Positions 45,327-53,629 of a stretch of DNA of 64,000 bases are shown here, one piece after another. Positions within the stretch are counted from its first letter, which is position 1. Each line of letters begins with the position of its first letter. Under the pieces are notes generated by a model. That model worked only from the letters and a program-made list of their open reading frames with translations, was not told the DNA's origin and did not search any database. The position numbers and the translations under genes were made by a program. Source of the DNA: JAMQKA01 sp043951865 (lineage in GTDB: Bacteria > Bacteroidota > Rhodothermia > Balneolales > Balneolaceae); contig NZ_JBINJF010000009.1 of the NCBI RefSeq assembly GCF_043951865.1, forward strand, positions 98,886 through 162,885, read 5' to 3'.

Positions 45327-46214
45327 ATGAGTATACCCTCCCAAAAAGCGGAACTTGAACTTGAGTATGATGCCACCCTAGCGGAGTGCCCGGTATGGGA
45401 TGAGCGGGAAAACCAGCTGTACTGGGTGGATATCCTTTCAGGGATTCTGTACAGGTATGACGCCCGCCGCAAACAAAATACCAGCTTCGAAATTGGTGAA
45501 CACGTAGGGTCCTTTGCGATGCGAGAAGATCGGGGAGCAGTGCTGGCATTGAAATCGGGATTTGCGTTCTACGATTTTGAAACCCGGAAAACAACCCATC
45601 TTTCCGATCCGGAGGCACATCTGCCCAATCACCGGTTCAATGACGGGAAATGCGATCCGCGGGGACGCTTTTGGGCAGGAACGCTTTCCTACGATCAGCA
45701 GCAGGGGGCGGGGAGCCTCTACATGCTGAATTCCAACCTCAGCATCGATCTAAAGTTGCGCAGGCTGACGATACCGAACGGCATGGCCTGGGATACCGGG
45801 CTTGAAGCGTTTTATTTTATCGATTCCCCCGACCGCACGATCTATTCATTCGATTTTGATGAACATACAGCCGAAATTGACAATCGTTCAGTGGTACTCG
45901 AGCTGGATCACCCGGATGCACTCCCCGACGGCATGACGATCGATACCGAAGGCAACCTCTGGGTTGCATTGTACAACGGCTTCAAAGTAATTTGCATCGA
46001 TCCGGGTAACGGCAACACTTTGTATGAAGTGGAGTTGCCGGTTCCCCAGGTTACCTCCTGTACATTCGGGGGAGATCAGCTTGACGAACTTTACATAACT
46101 ACCGCCAGGGAGCATATGAAAGAGGAACAAGTTGAAAAGTATCCCCTATCAGGGTCAATTTTCAGAGCAAAAGTACCTTTTAACGGTACTCCCGCTAGAC
46201 GCTTTGCCGGCTAA
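45327..46214 (+). CDS. SMP-30/gluconolactonase-family sugar lactonase (cytosolic)
   Basis: 295 residues from the ATG at 45327, seven bases after the preceding stop. No signal peptide. SMP-30 propeller with CPVWDERENQLYWVDI (Glu ligand), NHRFNDGKCDPRGRFWAGT and PNGMAWDTGLEAFYFIDS, closely the regucalcin/lactonase type. It would open the lactone formed by the sugar 1-dehydrogenase, in the cytoplasm. Distinct from the exported homologue at 37861. Confidence 0.9.
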   Translation: MSIPSQKAELELEYDATLAECPVWDERENQLYWVDILSGILYRYDARRKQNTSFEIGEHVGSFAMREDRGAVLALKSGFAFYDFETRKTTHLSDPEAHLPNHRFNDGKCDPRGRFWAGTLSYDQQQGAGSLYMLNSNLSIDLKLRRLTIPNGMAWDTGLEAFYFIDSPDRTIYSFDFDEHTAEIDNRSVVLELDHPDALPDGMTIDTEGNLWVALYNGFKVICIDPGNGNTLYEVELPVPQVTSCTFGGDQLDELYITTAREHMKEEQVEKYPLSGSIFRAKVPFNGTPARRFAG

Positions 46215-46244
46215 AAATTCATGAATATTCAACGAAAATTCATA

Positions 46245-46360
46245 GGAGCCTTTGCAGAACATGCTATTTGTTGGGGATGGTTGTACCACCGGCATTATTG
46301 CCCTTTTAAACGGGAGGACAACTTCCTCAGAACGAGAAACTAAAGGGTTTGCAAAGCCTT
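46245..46360 (+). repeat. Dispersed repeat family 1, copy C
   Basis: 116 bases between the lactonase and dehydratase genes. Ends GGAGCCTTTGCAGAAC and GGGTTTGCAAAGCCT are imperfect inverted repeats. The interior aligns with reversed copy B (CCTTTTAAACGGGAG, ACAACTTCCTCAGAAC) and with copy A (TTGGGGATGGTTGTAC/TTGGGAGGTGGTTGTAC). It may be a transposed element inserted within the operon. Confidence 0.72.
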
Positions 46361-46411
46361 CTTATACAGATTTAAAATCGTAATAATCACATTTTAGACC
46401 AATAAATAGAT

Positions 46412-48133
46412 ATGAGTTCTGATAAAAAACTGCGCAGCAGTGACTGGTTTGGCAAAAAAGGCAAAGATGGTTTCATCTACCGGAGCTGGATGAAAAACCA
46501 GGGATTCCCTTCGGATGAGTTTGAAGGGAAACCGGTCATCGGTATTTGCAACACGTGGTCCGAGTTAACACCCTGCAACGCCCACTTTCGCGAGCTGGCG
46601 GAATCGGTAAAGCGGGGAATCTGGGAGGCGGGCGGATTCCCGCTCGAGTTCCCGGTGATGTCGCTGGGCGAAACCCTGATTCGACCCACGGCCATGCTCT
46701 ACCGAAACCTGGCCAGCATGGATGTGGAGGAGTCGATTCGTGCCAATCCGCTTGACGGCGTGGTTCTTATGTGCGGCTGTGACAAGACGACCCCTTCCCT
46801 GGTTATGGGGGCCTGCAGCGTGGATATCCCCTCGCTGGTAATTTCCGGCGGACCGATGCTCACGGGCAAATTCCGCGGTAAAGATATTGCCACTTCTGAT
46901 GTTTGGAGATTTGCAGCCGACCAGAAAAAGGGCGAGATGGATGATGAAAAACTGCGGGCGGCCGAAGGGGCCATGTGCCGCAGCCAGGGACACTGTGCCG
47001 TCATGGGTACCGCCTCGACAATGGCCTCGATGGTCGAATCCCTGGGACTGAGTTTGCCCGGCAATGCCGCTATTCCGGCCGCCGACTCCCGCCGCAAGGT
47101 AATGGCCCACCGTTCGGGGCGCCGCATTGTGGATATGGTGGAAGAGGATCTCTGTCCTTCCGATATTCTGACGAAGGAGGCATTTGTCAACGCCATCAAA
47201 GTAAATGCCGCAATCGGCGGTTCTACAAACTTTATTGTGCATCTGACGGCGATTGCCCGCCGCATCGGCATTGACCTAGAGCTGGAGGATTTCGATAAAT
47301 ATGGGAGCGACATTCCCCTGCTGGTCAACCTGCAGCCTTCCGGTGATCATTTCATGGAAGATTTCTACTATGCCGGGGGACTTCCCGTGGTTATCAAAGA
47401 GCTTAAAGATCATCTGAACGGGGATGCAATCACGGCCAACGGCAAAAGCCTGTACGAAAACAATGCGGCCGCCGAATGCTTCGACCGGGATGTTATTGCG
47501 ACTATAGAAGAACCGTTCCAGGAAGAGGCGGGCATTACGGTAGTGCGGGGCAATCTCTGTCCCGAGGGCGCAGTCATCAAAACCTCGGCGGCTACCCCTG
47601 AACTCCTGAAGCACCGGGGCAAAGCGGTTGTTTTCGAAAATATTGAGGACTACAAGGAGCGGGTGGACGATCCGGACCTGGAGATTGATAAAGATTCAAT
47701 TATGGTGCTGAAGTATGTGGGTCCAAAAGGATATCCCGGAATGCCGGAGGTCGGGAATATGGCATTACCTAAAAAGATGCTCGACCAGGGTGTGGATGAT
47801 ATGGTACGCATCTCCGACGGACGCATGAGCGGTACCGCATTTGGCACGGCCTTTCTGCATGTTTCTCCAGAATCATACACCGGCAGCAACCTGGCGCTGG
47901 TCGAAAATGGCGATATCATTGAAGTCGAAGTGGAGAACAAGCGACTACATCTGGATGTCCCGGAGGAGGAGCTGGAGGAACGCCGCAACAACTGGTCTCC
48001 CCCCGAACATGAAAACTACGATCGGGGATATGTCAATCTCTATATCGAACATGTAGAGCAGGCACATCTCGGAGCTGACCTCGACTTTCTGGTCGGAAAA
48101 TCAGGAAGTGAAGTGAAGCGGGAATCGCATTGA
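46412..48133 (+). CDS. IlvD/Edd-family sugar-acid dehydratase (L-arabinonate dehydratase-like)
   Basis: 573 residues. The family's [Fe-S] cluster ligands are seen: TPCNAH near residue 53, MCGCDKTTPS near 124 and SQGHCAVMGTASTM near 195. It closely resembles L-arabinonate/sugar-acid dehydratases in the N-terminal LRSSDWFG and the KNQGFPSDEF/NTWSELTPCN region. It removes water from an aldonate to give a 2-keto-3-deoxy acid. The repeat lies upstream; whether the operon transcript continues across it is unknown. Not the branched-chain ilvD by context, though the fold is shared. Confidence 0.88.
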   Translation: MSSDKKLRSSDWFGKKGKDGFIYRSWMKNQGFPSDEFEGKPVIGICNTWSELTPCNAHFRELAESVKRGIWEAGGFPLEFPVMSLGETLIRPTAMLYRNLASMDVEESIRANPLDGVVLMCGCDKTTPSLVMGACSVDIPSLVISGGPMLTGKFRGKDIATSDVWRFAADQKKGEMDDEKLRAAEGAMCRSQGHCAVMGTASTMASMVESLGLSLPGNAAIPAADSRRKVMAHRSGRRIVDMVEEDLCPSDILTKEAFVNAIKVNAAIGGSTNFIVHLTAIARRIGIDLELEDFDKYGSDIPLLVNLQPSGDHFMEDFYYAGGLPVVIKELKDHLNGDAITANGKSLYENNAAAECFDRDVIATIEEPFQEEAGITVVRGNLCPEGAVIKTSAATPELLKHRGKAVVFENIEDYKERVDDPDLEIDKDSIMVLKYVGPKGYPGMPEVGNMALPKKMLDQGVDDMVRISDGRMSGTAFGTAFLHVSPESYTGSNLALVENGDIIEVEVENKRLHLDVPEEELEERRNNWSPPEHENYDRGYVNLYIEHVEQAHLGADLDFLVGKSGSEVKRESH

Positions 48134-48437
48134 CAAGCCCGTTTTCAGGGGCTCCTCAGACAGGCGTCAGGAAGCCCAAAAGGAAAAGGATTGATTTGCC
48201 GACAGCGGAGTCCCTTTTGGCTTGATCCAAGAGGGACTCAATAATCAAGAAGAAATTATCTCCTTGCGGAGGCCCTACGAAATTCAAAATTCCATAATTC
48301 CCGGGTTCACATAAAAAACACTCCTTTCCAGCAAAAAGCTTTCGTGACTTTTTGAGGATGCGTATTTACTGCACGGGAGAGAAAGTCGGGAAAAATATAT
48401 CCTCTGCGGCGGGTGTGGTTGAGTTTCTAGTCCCCCC
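48134..48437. other. Convergent intergenic region with hairpins
   Basis: 304 bases between the rightward dehydratase and leftward enolase-like gene. No gene is visible. Two overlapping inverted repeats (main one 48208-48239) occupy the middle. Confidence 0.5.
48208..48239. terminator. Strong hairpin between convergent genes
   Basis: GAGTCCCTTTTGG (48208-48220), six-base loop, CCAAGAGGGACTC (48227-48239): 12 of 13 pairs. A second stem with AGCCCAAAAGG near 48170 shares its CCTTTTGG. No T tract follows, so this may be a bidirectional factor-assisted terminator. Confidence 0.45.
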
Positions 48438-49700
48438 TCATCTGAGTAATCCGGTAAACCGGGCTCTCTCCCCAAGTTCGCGCTCAATACGGATTACCTC
48501 GTTCCACTTCGCCATCCGTTCAGAGCGGCTGAATGAACCCACTTTCAGCTGGCCGGCTTCAGTGGCTACAGCAAGATGTGAGATAAACGGGTCCTCTGTT
48601 TCTCCAGAGCGGGCCGACACTACGGGTGTCCAGCCAAATGATTGCGCCTGCCGTATGCAGTTGATCGTCTCCGTCACCGTGCCAATCTGGTTGAGTTTGA
48701 TCAGTACGCTGTTGGCCAATCCCTTGTCTTTTCCGGCACGCACGCGGTTGATGTCGGTGGTAAACAGGTCGTCCCCGATAACCTGGACGCGGTCCCCGTA
48801 TGCTGCGGTAAGCTTATTCCAATTCGTCTCATCTTCTTCGGCAAACGGGTCTTCAATTGAGATGACCGGATACTGTTCAATCCAGCCGGCAATCACATCG
48901 TAAAACTCACTGGGTGTCAACGACCGGTCTTCCAGTGTCAGGTGGTATTTCCCGTCACGGAACAGTTCGGCGGCGGCGATATCCAGCGACAGGTGAATAT
49001 CGGAACCCGGCTGATACCCGGCCCGTTGTATCGCCTCGAGCAATATGTCGAAGACCTCTTCATTGGAGTCAAATTCCGGCCAGTATCCCCCTTCATCCGC
49101 CACTCCAGCCAACTTTCCATGTTCACGTAACAGTGCACCACAGTGATGAAATACGTTGAATGTCATCTCCAGGCACTGGTGATAACTCTCTGCACCGGTG
49201 CAAATAATCATGAAATCCTGTATGTCAATCCTTCCACCGGCATGCGCTCCCCCCCCGATTATCTGGATTTCAGGAAGTGGAAGCAGGGTTCCTTCCTGAT
49301 CCAGTGTTTCAAACAAGGATCGCTGCTGTGCTTTGGCAGATGCCCTGGCTACAGCCATTGAAACCCCGAGTATGGCATTGGCGCCCAGCCGTCTTTTATT
49401 GTCGGTGCCATCCAGGGCTATCATCAACTCGTCTAGGCGGGCCTGTCTGTGTACCTCCCTGCCTGTAATTTCCGGCCGAATCTCTGCCCGAATGTTTTGA
49501 ATAGCCTTTGTTACGGATCGGCCCATAAACTTTTCCGGGTTTTCGTCCCGCAGTTCCAGGACCTCATATTGCCCGGTTGAGGCTCCCGAGGGAACCATGG
49601 CCGTTGCCTTTTCCCCGTTTTCCAGTTTAACTTCGGCTTCGAGGGTTGGATTCCCCCTTGAATCGAACACCTGGTATGCGTCTATATCTGCAATTTTCAA
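48438..49700 (-). CDS. Divergent enolase paralogue
   Basis: 420 residues from a TTG start that overlaps the kinase stop by four bases (TTGA). Enolase core features are kept: PSGASTG, GAHAGG, VADEGGYWPEF (catalytic Glu), IEDP, IGDDLF, LIKLNQIGTVTET (Lys) and GQLKVG (Lys). Compared with E. coli enolase, Glu167 is Asp (DIQDFMI for DIQEFMI) and the invariant His369 of SHRSGETED is Ala (SARSGETED); the Asn/Asp after GGxHA are Gly-Gly. These changes are in the substrate pocket and suggest a different acid substrate. A housekeeping eno is expected elsewhere. Paired with a kinase, beside a sugar-acid operon. Confidence 0.85.
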   Translation of the reverse strand: MKIADIDAYQVFDSRGNPTLEAEVKLENGEKATAMVPSGASTGQYEVLELRDENPEKFMGRSVTKAIQNIRAEIRPEITGREVHRQARLDELMIALDGTDNKRRLGANAILGVSMAVARASAKAQQRSLFETLDQEGTLLPLPEIQIIGGGAHAGGRIDIQDFMIICTGAESYHQCLEMTFNVFHHCGALLREHGKLAGVADEGGYWPEFDSNEEVFDILLEAIQRAGYQPGSDIHLSLDIAAAELFRDGKYHLTLEDRSLTPSEFYDVIAGWIEQYPVISIEDPFAEEDETNWNKLTAAYGDRVQVIGDDLFTTDINRVRAGKDKGLANSVLIKLNQIGTVTETINCIRQAQSFGWTPVVSARSGETEDPFISHLAVATEAGQLKVGSFSRSERMAKWNEVIRIERELGERARFTGLLR

Positions 49701-50695
49701 ACGTTGGTATTCTCCATTTTGGATTTCCAGTTTTCGTTAATATCAGAAAGGAAAAGCACACGGCCGGGAAGCTGGTGGTGGACGAAATCTCTTATAAATT
49801 TCTGTTGACGTTCCTCCAGGTATTCTACGGGAGATTTCCCATCCACGCGTGCCAGCATCATCATGAGCAGCAGCCGGCCGACCCGCTTTTCGAGGCCTTC
49901 ACGCAACGGCTTGTCCAGCTGGCTGAAATATGTGTCCCAGGCAGCCGTTGCCAGGTCCGCGATCTCTCCCTGCCGGGTGTAGTGATACAGCATTTTCAGG
50001 TACAGGTGATTCAGGAAAAATGCTGCATCAAACGCGGGATCCCCGTACCAGGCCACTTCGTGATCCAGTATCACTACCCGGTCCCCTTTTACCATGATGT
50101 TTTTGGGGCTGAAATCTCCATGCACCAGTGCCTGCCGGTGCTGTTGCAACCGTTCCGCTTCCTCATCAAAATGGGATTGCAGCCGCGGGTGTCGCCTGCC
50201 GGTCGTGATGAGGTAGGGTTCTATACGCAGGCTGTAAAAATTCTCAAGATTGTTAAATTGTTGTCTCAAATCATCGTCATCCTGAGAATGAAGATGGATA
50301 TCAGCCAGTAACCCGGCCGCTTTTACAGCCGTTTCCCGGTTAAACACTCCCCCGAGCATCTCCTGTTTCCAGTTCCGGAAATCCTTACCAAGGAACTCCA
50401 TCACATAAAAATGTTCTTCCTTGTTGCTGTAAATCAGCTTCGGGATCGCTCCAGGCCGGTATTTTCCCAGGTACCGTATAAAATCCTGTTCAATGTCATT
50501 CCTCGAGATGTCGGCGTACCAGTCATCCTCAACCTGTAATTTTTGGAGGGCCTGTTTAATCACATACTTATGCCGGCCGTCGGTAGCCAGGTAAATATCA
50601 GAAGATACACCTCCCTCGAGCGGTTTAAGCTCAACGGAAGAACCCGACAGGAGCCCCTGGTCTTTCAGCAGGTATACGATTTTTTTCCTATTCAT
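49697..50695 (-). CDS. APH/choline-kinase-family phosphotransferase
   Basis: 332 residues of the aminoglycoside-phosphotransferase/protein-kinase-like fold. N-lobe Lys in KYVIKQALQ (near residue 47); catalytic loop LVHGDFSPKNIMV (His-Gly-Asp with Asn, near 190-202); metal Asp in VILDHEVAWYGDPAFD. The context resembles small-molecule kinases such as methylthioribose or homoserine kinases rather than antibiotic kinases. The stop overlaps the start of the enolase paralogue, so the two proteins should be made together; the kinase may supply a phosphorylated substrate. Confidence 0.85.
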   Translation of the reverse strand: MNRKKIVYLLKDQGLLSGSSVELKPLEGGVSSDIYLATDGRHKYVIKQALQKLQVEDDWYADISRNDIEQDFIRYLGKYRPGAIPKLIYSNKEEHFYVMEFLGKDFRNWKQEMLGGVFNRETAVKAAGLLADIHLHSQDDDDLRQQFNNLENFYSLRIEPYLITTGRRHPRLQSHFDEEAERLQQHRQALVHGDFSPKNIMVKGDRVVILDHEVAWYGDPAFDAAFFLNHLYLKMLYHYTRQGEIADLATAAWDTYFSQLDKPLREGLEKRVGRLLLMMMLARVDGKSPVEYLEERQQKFIRDFVHHQLPGRVLFLSDINENWKSKMENTNV

Positions 50696-50755
50696 TCACA
50701 AAAGCAGGTAATGAACGATTGCCGTCGATGGATTCACGTTTCAGATACGAAATGG

Positions 50756-51208
50756 CTACTCTGCCTCTTGAGCCGTTATGCCGCCATACGTTTGACGTAC
50801 AATTTTACCATCCCGGATTATAAAGGTGTCTGTGGCAAAGATAAGGTCAAAATTTTCGGTTGAGGCCTCCCAGAGAATATAGCCGACCTCCTGTTCCACC
50901 ACGCTTTTTTTGAGGGTCAAGGTGCTTTCACCAGCCGGAAAAGCCTCAAATGCCGATATAAAATTATCCCTGATGGCATCAAGTCCGCGATACGTGGTGT
51001 CTGGTGTAATCAGGATCGATTCCTCCGTATAGTCGGCCATTACGCCCTCCAGGTCATTTTCGACAAATGTTTTCCAATGGTGATCCAGCACTTGTTGCGT
51101 AACTGCCGGATCGACAGAGGGAACTTCACTGCTATTTTCCTGAGTACAGCTTGAGAGTGTAAACAATAATATTGAGGCTGCCAGTATAATGTTGGTGTAT
51201 GTAGTCAT
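50756..51208 (-). CDS. NTF2/SnoaL-like lipoprotein
   Basis: 150 residues. Lipobox LFTLSSC near Cys21. The remaining domain is a cone-shaped NTF2-like fold (HHWKTFVENDLEGVMADYTE then ESILITPDTTYRGLDAIRDNF and ATDTFIIRDGKIVRQTYGG), as in SnoaL-like proteins. These bind or turn over small molecules; no catalytic motif can be assigned. Not obviously in an operon with its neighbours. Confidence 0.8.
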   Translation of the reverse strand: MTTYTNIILAASILLFTLSSCTQENSSEVPSVDPAVTQQVLDHHWKTFVENDLEGVMADYTEESILITPDTTYRGLDAIRDNFISAFEAFPAGESTLTLKKSVVEQEVGYILWEASTENFDLIFATDTFIIRDGKIVRQTYGGITAQEAE

Positions 51209-51418
51209 TCCCGTTCCTTATTTATTTTTGATTTGTTGATATAGAAGTATGTAAAACCTGGGTTCCCGAACGCCTGTGGTGTCGTTACTGAGTAATTTTG
51301 CAATCGTTTGTATGAGATTATAGGTTTAATTTTTGGAATTTTACGCCCGCTTAATCCCCAGATTCTACCTGAGCCCAAATCGCCGTTTTATCATCGATCA
51401 ACCGCCAGACAGGCAAAA

Positions 51419-52033
51419 TCAATTGCGAGTATTCCCCTTTTGGCTGTTCAGCAACGTATGATACAGTTCCCTTGCCCGTGTTTCCAGTTCTTCCAGCGAG
51501 TCGTTATTATAAATGACGAAATCTGCCAGATTTACATATTTTCCAAAATCCTGTTGCTTTTCCATTCGCTGCCTGACGTTCTTTGCTGACGTGCGATCCC
51601 TTTTTTTAACACGTTCCGTACGTTTTTGTTGGTCAGCAAGCACTAATACGATATAGTCGAGGAATCCCGGTTTCAGATTTTCAAAAAGCAGGGCGGCTTC
51701 GTAGACAAAAAGCTTGTATCCCCTGCGGCGTGCGGTCTCCATAATTTTACGACTTTCAGCCGGTATCCTGGGATGGACTATGGCATTCAATTCGCTGACC
51801 CGGTCTTTCTGAAATGCTTCTACAGCCAAATATGACCGGTTCAACCGCCCGTCTGGGTGATACGCCTTATCCCCAAAACTGGTGCGGATCTCTGAGATGA
51901 CCTCCTCATTTTCGATCATGATCTTTTTTGCCAGATCATCTGCGTTGAGCACAAACGCTCCAAGCTTCTCCCAGATATTGCAAACGGTTGTTTTTCCACT
52001 TCCAATGCCCCCGGTGATGCCAACAGAAATCAT
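51419..52033 (-). CDS. coaE: Dephospho-CoA kinase
   Basis: 204 residues. It phosphorylates dephospho-CoA at the 3' hydroxyl, the last step of coenzyme A synthesis. P-loop GITGGIGSGKTT (residues 5-16), LNADDLAKKI (substrate region), HPRI and a LID region with Arg residues (VKKRDRTSAKNVRQRM). It lies 6 bases after nadB and is probably translated from the prfB-nadB-coaE transcript. Confidence 0.94.
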   Translation of the reverse strand: MISVGITGGIGSGKTTVCNIWEKLGAFVLNADDLAKKIMIENEEVISEIRTSFGDKAYHPDGRLNRSYLAVEAFQKDRVSELNAIVHPRIPAESRKIMETARRRGYKLFVYEAALLFENLKPGFLDYIVLVLADQQKRTERVKKRDRTSAKNVRQRMEKQQDFGKYVNLADFVIYNNDSLEELETRARELYHTLLNSQKGNTRN

Positions 52034-52039
52034 GCGATC

Positions 52040-53629
52040 CTACTCTATTGTAGTGGTAATTTTTTGGTCGGCCGGTTCGGGATAGTCCGTCGTGTAATGA
52101 AGTCCCCTGCTCTCCTTTCGCTGCATCGCCGACTGCACAATAATATGGGCCACGCTTACCAAGTTCCGGAGCTCGCACAGTGGTACGCTGACCCGGGTGC
52201 GCTGATAAAAATCCTCGACCTCTTCATGAAGCATTTTGATGCGCCGCATCGCCCGCTCCAGCCGCAGGTTGCTGCGCACTATTCCCACATAATCCCACAT
52301 CACCTGTTGCACCTCCTGCTTGTTATGCGAGACGAGAATCCATTCCTCCGTATTAACCGTTCCGCTGGCATCCCAGGCTGGAATGTCCGTGTTAATTTCT
52401 ATTTTATCCACCAGTTGAACGGCCTTTTGGGCTGCGCGATCGGCAAAAACGAGAGATTCCAGCAAACTGTTGGACGCCAGCCGGTTTGCGCCGTGAACCC
52501 CGGTACAGGCATTTTCGCCGCAGACAAAAAGCCGGTCGATACTGCTGGTCCCGTCAAGGTCGGTAGCCACGCCTCCACAGGTGTAATGCGCCGCCGGGAC
52601 CACCGGGATCGGTTTCTGGGTGATATCGAGGCCGTATGAAAGGCAGGTCTCATAAATCGTGGGAAACGCCTCTTTGGTTTTTTCCGCATCTTTGTGGGTG
52701 ATATCCAGGAACACACTTTTGGCCCCGCTTTTCTTGAGCTGATCGTCGATGGCGCGTGCTACGATATCACGCGGAGCCAGCTCTTCCCGCTCATCGTACT
52801 TTTTCATGAACGCCTCCCCCTCTGCATTTATGAGTATGCCCCCGTATCCCCGGACAGCTTCAGAAATCAGGAAGGAATCGGCCTCCGGTATCGCAAGCGA
52901 GGTGGGATGAAACTGGACAAACTCCATATTTTCGATCCGCGCCTTGGCCCGGTAGGCCATCGCAATGCCATCGCCGGTGGCCACCTCCGGGTTGGTGGAG
53001 TGCAGGTACACCTGTCCCGCGCCGCCGGCAGCCAGTACCGTAATTTTGGCAAGCATCCGATGCACAGCAGAACTCTCCTCATCCAGCACGTACGCTCCAA
53101 AACAGTGGATAGTATCGTCAAATGAGACTTCCTGGCCGAGATGGTGCTCCGTCAGGATATCGAGCGCAAAATGATGTTCAAATATCTCAATATTGGGATG
53201 AGTGCGAACGCGGTTCACCAGTGCTCGCTCAATTTCCCAGCCAGTGGCATCGGCGGCATGGACGATACGGTTTTCGGAGTGGCCTCCCTCTCTTCCCAGG
53301 TGAAGCTCCCCCTCCTTGCGGGTGAATTCGGCCCCCATCTTCATAAGTTCCTCGATCAGCCTCGGGGCATTTCGCACGATACACTCGACCGCCTCACGGT
53401 TACACAGGCCAGCCCCGGCCTCCAGTGTATCGTCAATATGCTTTTCAAAAGAGTCCTGCTCGGTATTGAATACCCCGGCAATGCCGCCCTGGGCGTAGGC
53501 CGTGTTGGCCTCCATGATCTCTTTTTTTGTGACCACCCCGACCGTACCCCTGTCAGCCGCTTTCAGGGCAAACGTCAATCCGGCAATGCCACTTCCTATT
53601 ACGAGAAAATCAAATTTACGAGGTTGCAT
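52040..53629 (-). CDS. nadB: L-aspartate oxidase
   Basis: 529 residues. It oxidises L-aspartate to iminoaspartate for quinolinate and NAD synthesis. The FAD-binding GSGIAGL motif (residues 12-18) is followed by NTAYAQGGIAG, the flavin-linked HPT region (FVQFHPTSLAIPE), RGYGGILINAEGEAFM and GENACTGVHGANRLASNSLLE. The start overlaps the prfB end by 14 bases. nadA and nadC are not adjacent. Fumarate reductase is excluded by the lack of partner subunits. Confidence 0.94.
   Translation of the reverse strand: MQPRKFDFLVIGSGIAGLTFALKAADRGTVGVVTKKEIMEANTAYAQGGIAGVFNTEQDSFEKHIDDTLEAGAGLCNREAVECIVRNAPRLIEELMKMGAEFTRKEGELHLGREGGHSENRIVHAADATGWEIERALVNRVRTHPNIEIFEHHFALDILTEHHLGQEVSFDDTIHCFGAYVLDEESSAVHRMLAKITVLAAGGAGQVYLHSTNPEVATGDGIAMAYRAKARIENMEFVQFHPTSLAIPEADSFLISEAVRGYGGILINAEGEAFMKKYDEREELAPRDIVARAIDDQLKKSGAKSVFLDITHKDAEKTKEAFPTIYETCLSYGLDITQKPIPVVPAAHYTCGGVATDLDGTSSIDRLFVCGENACTGVHGANRLASNSLLESLVFADRAAQKAVQLVDKIEINTDIPAWDASGTVNTEEWILVSHNKQEVQQVMWDYVGIVRSNLRLERAMRRIKMLHEEVEDFYQRTRVSVPLCELRNLVSVAHIIVQSAMQRKESRGLHYTTDYPEPADQKITTTIE

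Noticed and set aside
49697..50695. Antibiotic (aminoglycoside) resistance kinase
   Set aside because: The APH fold is shared by many metabolic kinases, and the coupling with an enolase paralogue argues for metabolism.
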